Source of the DNA: Deltaproteobacteria bacterium
GTDB lineage: Bacteria; Desulfobacterota; DSM-4660; Desulfatiglandales; Desulfatiglandaceae
Assembly (NCBI GenBank): GCA_018644785.1
Contig: JABGPV010000314.1
Span: 1-5,577 of the forward strand
Direction of reading: 5' to 3'
Length of the DNA: 5,577 nt
Positions 1 to 4,179 of the stretch are shown here, in pieces. Position numbers and translations under genes: made by a program. Under the pieces are notes generated by a model that saw only the letters and a list, made by a program, of their open reading frames with translations, searched no databases and was not told the DNA's origin. The stretch's first letter is position 1; the number at the start of each line of letters is the position of its first letter.

Positions 1-151
1 CGAGCAGACGCTTCTGGATCAACGCATGTTCATGGTTTCAGGAAAACAATATGAGCGATTCCTGACGTTACTGGATCGTCCCGCTGAAGACAACGTTGGA
101 TTGAAAGACCTTTTTTCCAGAACTGCGCCTTGGGATAAGCCATGCTCCTGA
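1..151 (+). CDS. DUF1778/TacA-type antitoxin, 3' end only
   Basis: This is the last 49 codons of an open frame entering from the left edge (codon phase starts at base 2) and ending in TGA at 149-151. The fragment reads EQTLLDQRMFMVSG, then KQYERFLTLLDRPAEDN, then a short tail. This resembles the C-terminus of DUF1778 (TacA/AtaR-type) antitoxins, where a helix is followed by a pattern like S-x-x-x-x-x-x-F-L-x-x-L-D-x-P and a flexible toxin-wrapping tail. In that family an N-terminal ribbon-helix-helix binds the operator, while the C-terminal part seen here covers the acetyl-CoA site of the partner GNAT toxin. The DNA-binding half and the promoter lie outside the window. The identification is strengthened by the next gene, a GNAT toxin that starts 10 nt before this stop codon. 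The fragment alone is short, so the family call depends partly on this context. Confidence 0.85.
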   Translation, partial: EQTLLDQRMFMVSGKQYERFLTLLDRPAEDNVGLKDLFSRTAPWDKPCS

Positions 152-642
152 GCGCCCCCGAAGCGCTGAACAGGGGGCATTTTCCTGAGTCCTTCGACTG
201 CGGAAAACCGGTCATGAATGAATGGCTGCTCCGTCATGCCCTCCAGGCGCAGAACAGTGGTTCAGCCAGGACTTTTGTTGTAGCCGAAGATGACCGGGTC
301 GTCGGTTACTACAGCCTAACGGTCGGACAGGTAGACACATTGCAGGCACCGGAGCGAATTCGTAAGGGCATGGGGCAATACCCTATTCCCCTGGTTATTC
401 TCGCCCGGCTCGCTGTTTCTATCCGCCACCAGGGACGTGGTATCGGTAGAGGCCTCCTCCAGGATGTTATTCGCCGTACGCTCTTGATCGCTGAGCAGGC
501 CGGCATACGCGCCCTGCTTGCCCACCCGATCGATGACGATGCTTCCCGGTTCTATTTGCGTTTCGGTTTTATGACCTCACCGCTTCGTGAGAAGCAGCTC
601 CTGCTCCTCCTGAAAGACGCACGTCGCCTGTTCGCTATGTAG
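142..642 (+). CDS. GNAT-family acetyltransferase toxin (TacT/AtaT-like)
   Basis: This gene encodes a 166-residue single-domain GNAT protein, close to the roughly 160-175 residues usual for TacT-type toxins. Those toxins acetylate the amino group of charged aminoacyl-tRNAs in the cytoplasm and so stop translation. Visible family marks are the N-terminal FDCGKPVMNEWL (residues 18-29; compare F-x-C-G-x-x-x-L-x-x-F/W-L), the central strand VVGYYSL (53-59), and LARLAVSIRHQGRGIGRGLL (87-106). The last contains the acetyl-CoA pyrophosphate loop Q/R-x-x-G-x-G/A as RHQGRGIG. The segment FYLRFGF (137-143) carries Y138 at the place of the catalytic tyrosine of TacT. The ATG overlaps the antitoxin stop by 10 nt (142-151). 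A weak GGGA lies 6 nt upstream, so translational coupling is likely. No substitutions in the active-site motifs suggest inactivity. Which tRNA it modifies cannot be told from sequence. Confidence 0.93.
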   Translation: MLLSAPEALNRGHFPESFDCGKPVMNEWLLRHALQAQNSGSARTFVVAEDDRVVGYYSLTVGQVDTLQAPERIRKGMGQYPIPLVILARLAVSIRHQGRGIGRGLLQDVIRRTLLIAEQAGIRALLAHPIDDDASRFYLRFGFMTSPLREKQLLLLLKDARRLFAM

Positions 643-682
643 CACCAAAGAACAGGTATCATCAGGGTGAGGTCAGTTAGTC

Positions 683-702
683 CGGCCGGACGAAGTCCGC
701 CG
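683..702. repeat. GC-rich stem-loop with a single bulged base
   Basis: CGG (683-685), a bulged C (686), CGGAC (687-691), loop GAA (692-694), GTCCG (695-699) and CCG (700-702) fold into an 8-bp stem interrupted by one extrahelical base. It overlaps the perfect palindrome TCCGGCCGGA at 681-690. It lies 41 nt after the GNAT toxin stop codon and is not followed by a T run, so it is not a standard intrinsic terminator. It may be a processing or recombination structure, or part of a dispersed repeat. The function is unknown. Confidence 0.5.
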
Positions 703-748
703 ATGTTAAGAAAAACGCAGCTAGTGTTTGTGTATGCAGGCCGTTTTG

Positions 749-777
749 GCCGGGCTTTTCGGGCTCGGCGGCTTTTC
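749..777 (+). terminator. Possible weak terminator of the GNAT toxin operon
   Basis: GCCGGGC (749-755) can pair with GCTCGGC (763-769) over 7 bp with one G-T wobble, leaving a 7-nt loop. The strand then reads GGCTTTTC, so the T run is short (four Ts) and separated from the stem by three bases. An alternative hairpin, GGCC-GTTTT-GGCC (739-751), is mutually exclusive with it. It is in the right orientation and about 107 nt past the toxin gene stop, but the poor T tract makes the call uncertain. Confidence 0.25.
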
Positions 778-883
778 ATTATCTCTGGCATGCTCCCTCT
801 AATCACATTGTCTCAAAAATCGCTCGGCCAGTTTGCTTGAAATTCAGGTTACAAAACGCTTTTAAGCAACAGGCCTTTTAGTC

Positions 884-913
884 TTGACACCTAATTCAAT
901 TTGACCCTATTAT
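884..913 (+). promoter_or_regulatory. Sigma70-like promoter overlapped by a palindrome
   Basis: TTGACA (884-889, perfect -35) is followed after 18 bases by TATTAT (908-913, a 5/6 match to TATAAT). The -10 element is the first half of a perfect 14-nt palindrome, TATTATTAATAATA (908-921), a plausible operator. Transcription would start near 920 and run rightward. No recognised gene on that strand follows before the antisense side of vapC. A perfect TATAAT also occurs at 941-946 but lacks a suitable -35. AT-rich DNA produces such matches by chance, hence the moderate confidence. Confidence 0.35.
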
Positions 914-1108
914 TAATAATAATGGAGATATCAATCACATTATAATAAATTTACTAGAGATGAGTTATTTATGGACCTATTGGGATAGATATTTGTTATT
1001 CTACGTATTGTTTTCCGGAAACGGCAAGTGAAAGCTGCTGATTGTAACCTTCAGTTTGAAAACTATGCGCCAACTTTCTTTTCAGGAAGGGTTATTGAAG
1101 ACGAAGAT

Positions 1109-1522
1109 TCAGTGTGGATCAGGAGATATTTGGAAATACTCCGCATGATCGGGCCTGTAGATGTTGAAATCCCTGTGGTCCAAAGTGAAAATCTGTTCAA
1201 TTTTTTCTTGTTCCCCGAGCGCAACCAGGGTTCCGTCTGCCAGATCCATGGGCAAATCCCTGTATTTTTCCATAAGGGTCCGACAACGCCCGATCAGCCT
1301 GGCATTCAAGGGCAGGACGTCCATTCCCCCCCTCATGATGAATTCCCACAAGTTATCCTGGGCCCTCCAGGAAAATCCAAGGAGGTAAAATGCCTCGGTA
1401 AGAACCGCCCAAGTGGTGACCAGGGGTTGATTTATTTTTTTCAGTGTTTGCAGGCATAAGTGATGATAATTATCCGAGGCGTCGAATAGCGCTACAATGG
1501 GGCCTGTATCAATGAGCATCAT
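1109..1522 (-). CDS. vapC: VapC-like PIN-domain ribonuclease toxin
   Basis: This gene encodes a 137-residue, single PIN-domain protein of normal VapC length. PIN toxins are Mg2+-dependent endoribonucleases that cut tRNA or rRNA. All four acidic positions of the family are present: D5 in MMLIDTGPIVALFD, E43 in the WAVLTEAFYLL helix, D93 (with D96) in PMDLADGTLVALGE, and D115 in FTLDHRDF. The MDLAD and TLDHRDF motifs are typical of the COG2402-type PIN proteins. The first ATG (1520-1522) overlaps the antitoxin TGA in a 4-nt ATGA, which argues for it over the second Met codon directly after (1517-1519) and implies coupled translation. The C-terminus is short after the last strand, with no extension. 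Nothing indicates inactivation. The RNA target cannot be deduced. Confidence 0.93.
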   Translation of the reverse strand: MMLIDTGPIVALFDASDNYHHLCLQTLKKINQPLVTTWAVLTEAFYLLGFSWRAQDNLWEFIMRGGMDVLPLNARLIGRCRTLMEKYRDLPMDLADGTLVALGEQEKIEQIFTLDHRDFNIYRPDHAEYFQISPDPH

Positions 1523-1770
1523 GATTTCTTACTGAATGCTTTTCGTAGAATTTCTTCACTATCTTCGGCAAGATTGCCCTTTCCGCTGTATTCTTCACCG
1601 ATCAGATCTTCAATGAGATCGTAGGGCTTCTTGGTTTTTTTTTCCAAGGTCCTCCGGCAAAAATCACGGATTGAGCGCTTCAAAATCTCGGTTCGGGTTG
1701 CATTTAGGGCCGCTGCCGTTTTAAATAAAAGATCTTCTGTTTCTTCATCCAGCCTGGCGCTGATTGGCAT
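1519..1770 (-). CDS. vapB: VapB-like ribbon-helix-helix (CopG) antitoxin
   Basis: This gene encodes an 83-residue protein. Its N-terminus gives the short beta strand PISARLD (2-8), then helix EETEDLLFKTAAAL (9-22) and a second helix TRTEILKRSIRDFCRR (about 25-40). This is the ribbon-helix-helix fold, which dimerises to bind operator DNA. The C-terminal part, with KKPYDLIEDLIG (47-58) and a GKGNLAEDS-like turn, is the usual toxin-binding tail of CopG antitoxins paired with PIN toxins. I chose the ATG at 1768-1770 because GGGAG lies 7 nt upstream (1778-1782) and the fold begins immediately after it. An in-frame TTG at 1798-1800 would add ten residues of no obvious value and would fall inside the promoter. 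The vapC start overlaps the stop codon. The protein probably neutralises VapC and represses its own promoter with it. Confidence 0.92.
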   Translation of the reverse strand: MPISARLDEETEDLLFKTAAALNATRTEILKRSIRDFCRRTLEKKTKKPYDLIEDLIGEEYSGKGNLAEDSEEILRKAFSKKS

Positions 1771-1794
1771 TTTTTGACTCCCATTGCCTGCGTT

Positions 1795-1830
1795 ATACAA
1801 ATTGTATTACCATGTATATGGTCATGTCAA
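1795..1830 (-). promoter_or_regulatory. vapBC promoter with two inverted-repeat operators
   Basis: On the minus strand TTGACA (1830-1825) and TACAAT (1806-1801) are separated by 18 bases and sit 31 nt before the vapB ATG. Two perfect inverted repeats cover it. ACCAT-GTAT-ATGGT (1809-1822) lies in the spacer, and ATACAA-A-TTGTAT (1795-1807) spans the -10 and probable start point. Such paired dyads in the core promoter fit cooperative binding by ribbon-helix-helix dimers and negative autoregulation, as is usual for vapBC operons. The palindromes and boxes are seen directly; the binding is inferred. Confidence 0.65.
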
Positions 1831-1910
1831 CACAAAAACGTCGCTTGGAGCCGGCTTGTCTCAGGTTCCGGATATTCCAGTTTGGTGAACGCCGCATTGG
1901 ATGCGTATTT

Positions 1911-1938
1911 TTGATATAAAATATCAACCCGTTATGAT
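1911..1938 (+). promoter_or_regulatory. Likely porin promoter with palindrome over the -35
   Basis: TTGATA (1911-1916) and TATGAT (1933-1938), separated by 16 bases, each match the sigma70 consensus at 5 of 6 positions. They lie about 50 nt before the porin ATG. The -35 is embedded in a perfect inverted repeat, TTGATAT-AAA-ATATCAA (1911-1927), well placed for a repressor or activator. The rest of the 1831-1975 spacer shows nothing else recognisable. No PmrA or PhoP box was seen, so co-control with the arn genes is not supported. Confidence 0.45.
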
Positions 1939-1987
1939 ATGATGCTGCTCCGGGAAGACGCTGGGAAATGTTTCTATGGAGGAGGAA

Positions 1988-3208
1988 ATGTTGAAATGGT
2001 TATTGGGTTGTTTTGCAGCGTTGTTTCTGGTGGGTATATTCGTAAGCACCGTGCCAGCCAAGGTCACCATCGGCGGACGGGTATATGTGGATTGTTACTA
2101 TCTGGAGAGAAACAGGGAAAACGCGCAATATAAAAAACTCGGCAACGCTCCATTTACCAACACCGCCATACAGGTTCCCAACATCACCCGATTCAATGTG
2201 AAATGGACCCATGAAGATAACGTGGGCATGTTCATTCAGCTGGGCGTCGGCCAGGTCAGCGGCGGTACCAGCCCAAGGACCAACAAGGAAGGGGTGACAC
2301 TCATAACCACCAGCGACGGGGTGCAGCTCAGGCATGCCTACGGCTGGTGGGATCTGACGGATAACTTTCAGGTCCTCGCCGGAAAGACCACAACGCCCAT
2401 TTCTCCGCTTTTGCCTTACCAGATGCTGGGTACGCGATCGGGAAGCCTGAACATTATCGGCGAGGGGTACGGTGAACTTTATTCCGGACGTTTTGCCCAG
2501 ATCAGGGGGACCTACCATTTTACCAATACCATACGCCTTGCCGTGGCCCTGGTGGACCCCAACGGTGCCGCACTGGATAATTATGCCCCCTACGCTAAAG
2601 AGGCCATTCCATATCAGACCGATACCAAATTGCCCAGGATCGACCTGGGGCTTCCCATTTATGCCGGTCCCATCAGCATTTTTCCCAGTTTTCTTTATCA
2701 ACGGCGCAAAGTTGATTTCCTTACCACTCATCCGGATACTGACGGGATTGACAAGCATATCGATACCTACATCGGAAGTCTGGGCGTCCTGGCCGGATTC
2801 GGACCCTTTCAGTTCAGTGCCGAAGGCAACTGGGGGCAGAACTGGAGCAATACCGGGGGCGGCATGGGCGTCAGTCCACCGGCCAGAAACTCAGCCGCCA
2901 CAATCTATGACCGCCAACTGGACAACACCACAACCTACGGCTGGTGGGTGGACGGGTCTTACCGCCTGGGAATTGTGACGCCGCACATCATGTACGGGCA
3001 GATGAAAAGCGAGGGGGACAAGAATCCCATGCGGTACAAATCCTGGTTCTGGGGCATCAGCATCCCCATTCAGGTGGCCAAAGGGTTCTCGTTGGCTCCC
3101 GAATTCATGTGGTATGATGACGGGGACGACAACCGGGATGACGGGGAGAATAGGGTAAATAACGGCAGATATGCCATCTATGGTGTTCAGTTTCAGTTCC
3201 GCTTTTAG
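1988..3208 (+). CDS. Outer-membrane beta-barrel porin
   Basis: This gene encodes a 406-residue secreted protein. The N-terminus MLKWLLGCFAALFLVGIF is a signal peptide, with likely cleavage after VPA (residue 24). The mature protein begins KVTIGGRVYVDCYYL, a typical first porin strand. The remainder is alternating amphipathic strands rich in Tyr, Trp and Gly, for example LRHAYGWWDLTDNFQVLAGK and YGWWVDGSYRLG. It ends in YAIYGVQFQFRF, with the terminal Phe and alternating aromatics read by the BAM assembly machine. The layout (LRHAY, then LAGK followed by a P-rich loop) resembles DcaP-type or general trimeric porins, but I cannot assign a named family or substrate. The start at 1988 is preferred over the ATG at 1976 because GGAGGAGG (1978-1985) is the ribosome-binding site and would otherwise be coding. 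A very acidic loop (about residues 377-387) precedes the last strand. The stop codon overlaps that of the convergent arnD. Confidence 0.88.
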   Translation: MLKWLLGCFAALFLVGIFVSTVPAKVTIGGRVYVDCYYLERNRENAQYKKLGNAPFTNTAIQVPNITRFNVKWTHEDNVGMFIQLGVGQVSGGTSPRTNKEGVTLITTSDGVQLRHAYGWWDLTDNFQVLAGKTTTPISPLLPYQMLGTRSGSLNIIGEGYGELYSGRFAQIRGTYHFTNTIRLAVALVDPNGAALDNYAPYAKEAIPYQTDTKLPRIDLGLPIYAGPISIFPSFLYQRRKVDFLTTHPDTDGIDKHIDTYIGSLGVLAGFGPFQFSAEGNWGQNWSNTGGGMGVSPPARNSAATIYDRQLDNTTTYGWWVDGSYRLGIVTPHIMYGQMKSEGDKNPMRYKSWFWGISIPIQVAKGFSLAPEFMWYDDGDDNRDDGENRVNNGRYAIYGVQFQFRF

Positions 3209-4086
3209 GCCTGGCAGGCCACCCAGCCCTCACGGCCCGGTATCTCCCGAGGCTCGATGGTGGCGGTTTCGAATTCAGGGGTGCTGTCCAGCAATTGACC
3301 CAGAGGGACCATTGTTCCACCCATGGATCGGACGGATTTCAGGAACTGTTCAAACATGCTGAGGCAGACGATTCCTTCCACCTCGGCATGGACTGTCAGG
3401 ACGTTCAGCCGGGTGTGGCTCATCAGCGACAGCATATAATCATTAAAATTTTGCGCATCGACGCCCCCGTGCCCCATTGTTTCATCATAGGTGGGGAGTG
3501 TTACCGGGATCTGTGGCTGAGAAAGGGTTTTTCCTGCCACCACCGGATAGAAGATGCTCCGACCCCGGCAGTCGCTGTTGTAGATAAAGGGAAAAGCCGC
3601 CTTTTTAAGGAGCACCTGATTCCGGCATTTCCAGCCGGGAACGGCGGAACAGGTGGGCGTTTTCCCCAGGGTTTGCGTCAGAGCGGCAACGCCCCGGGTC
3701 AGGGAATGTGAAATGTCCTTGGCGGTCATGACATCGATTTTTGTTTGCCAACCATGATGATCCCAGGCATGAAACCCCGCCTCATGCCCGGCCCGGGCGG
3801 TTGCGGCGATCAAATGGGGCAGTTTTCGGCCAATCATCGGTCCCGGCCAGGCCGTCCCCCTTAAAAGGATATCCCAGCCATAGAGGCTGGCGGCCCGGGT
3901 TCTCATCATTTTCCACAAGAAACGCGGACGCAGCAACCGCCAGAGGTGACGGCCCATGTTGTCCGGTCCCACGGAAAAAAAGAACGAAGCCCGAATGTCG
4001 TATTTTGCCAGAAGTTCGGCCAAGGCGGGAACCCCATAGCGGGTTCCCCTCAAGGTATCCACGTCAACACGCAGGCCGATGTCCAT
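3205..4086 (-). CDS. arnD: 4-deoxy-4-formamido-L-arabinose-phosphoundecaprenol deformylase ArnD
   Basis: This gene encodes 293 residues, against 296 in E. coli ArnD, and is similar along its whole length. The enzyme removes the formyl group from undecaprenyl-phosphate-Ara4FN at the inner membrane, the step before Ara4N is moved and attached to lipid A. It belongs to the NodB-like polysaccharide deacetylase fold. Motif 1 is GLRVDVDTLRGTR with D8 and D10, and the zinc-binding H-x3-H is in GFHAWDHHGW (H106, H110). The ArnD signatures FFFSVGPDNMGRHLWRL, SLYGWDILL, YNSDCRG, IPVTLPT and TVHAEVEG (H233) are all present, and the end GREGWVACQ matches the family. The ATG at 4084-4086 gives the expected N-terminus. 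However, no Shine-Dalgarno sequence is visible, because the upstream bases are AT-rich repeat. It lies 84 nt downstream of arnA on the same strand. Its TAA overlaps the porin TAG. Confidence 0.97.
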   Translation of the reverse strand: MDIGLRVDVDTLRGTRYGVPALAELLAKYDIRASFFFSVGPDNMGRHLWRLLRPRFLWKMMRTRAASLYGWDILLRGTAWPGPMIGRKLPHLIAATARAGHEAGFHAWDHHGWQTKIDVMTAKDISHSLTRGVAALTQTLGKTPTCSAVPGWKCRNQVLLKKAAFPFIYNSDCRGRSIFYPVVAGKTLSQPQIPVTLPTYDETMGHGGVDAQNFNDYMLSLMSHTRLNVLTVHAEVEGIVCLSMFEQFLKSVRSMGGTMVPLGQLLDSTPEFETATIEPREIPGREGWVACQA

Positions 4087-4091
4087 AGTTA

Positions 4092-4179
4092 GAATTTGGA
4101 AATTTGAATTTGGAAATTAGGCAATGCAGCTGCCCACTTCAGGTTTCTTCCAAATTTAAAATTTCAAGTTTCAAGTTTC
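4092..4179. repeat. Inverted array of AT-rich heptamers between arnA and arnD
   Basis: Four contiguous 7-mers run forward: GAATTTG, GAAATTT, GAATTTG and GAAATTA (4092-4119). After a 32-nt centre, four contiguous 7-mers run in the opposite orientation at 4152-4179. Read on the minus strand these are GAAACTT, GAAACTT, GAAATTT and TAAATTT. The two 28-nt arms agree at 20 of 28 positions and could fold into an imperfect hairpin. The centre carries the palindrome GCAGCTGC (4126-4133). The right arm extends into arnA and contains its TGA stop, while the left arm occupies the place of the arnD ribosome-binding site. No coding or known insertion-element signature is present. Confidence 0.8.

Larger units (their letters stand above)
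643..1108. other. Gene-poor spacer between two toxin-antitoxin modules
   Basis: No convincing gene occupies these 466 bases. The left part (about 660-780) is GC-rich and full of short inverted repeats. The right part (about 880-1010) is strongly AT-rich and contains a forward promoter-like sequence with a palindrome. The 3' ends of the GNAT toxin gene and the leftward vapC gene point into it, so it is a convergent spacer. A perfect 10-nt palindrome, TTTCCGGAAA, lies at 1012-1021. No RNA gene or insertion-sequence end was recognised. Confidence 0.6.

Noticed and set aside
672..715. Possible integron attC site (GTTAG and GTTAAG near a bulged hairpin)
   Set aside because: The GTTRRRY and RYYYAAC core boxes do not match in the required inverted arrangement, and no integrase is present in the window.
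552..806. An 84-codon minus-strand open frame spanning the end of the GNAT gene and the spacer
   Set aside because: It overlaps a solid gene antisense, has no SD, and is rich in Arg/Ser from GC-rich stems. It is kept only as a note under the spacer finding.
1028..1459. A 143-codon forward open frame overlapping vapC
   Set aside because: It is the antisense shadow of a PIN gene with all catalytic residues and an overlapping antitoxin. Its own translation has no recognisable domain and no ribosome-binding site.
1976..1987. Upstream ATG as the porin start, adding four residues
   Set aside because: It would make the GGAGGAGG ribosome-binding site coding and leave no SD for the start. The ATG at 1988 has correct spacing.
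1988..2062. LLGC in the porin signal peptide looks like a lipobox
   Set aside because: The Cys is only residue 8, inside the hydrophobic core and too close to the N-terminus for lipoprotein processing. A normal cleavage site (VPA) follows at residue 24.
2000..2758. A 252-codon minus-strand open frame inside the porin gene
   Set aside because: The forward frame has a signal peptide, amphipathic strands and a terminal Phe. The reverse translation is low-complexity and unlike any family I know.
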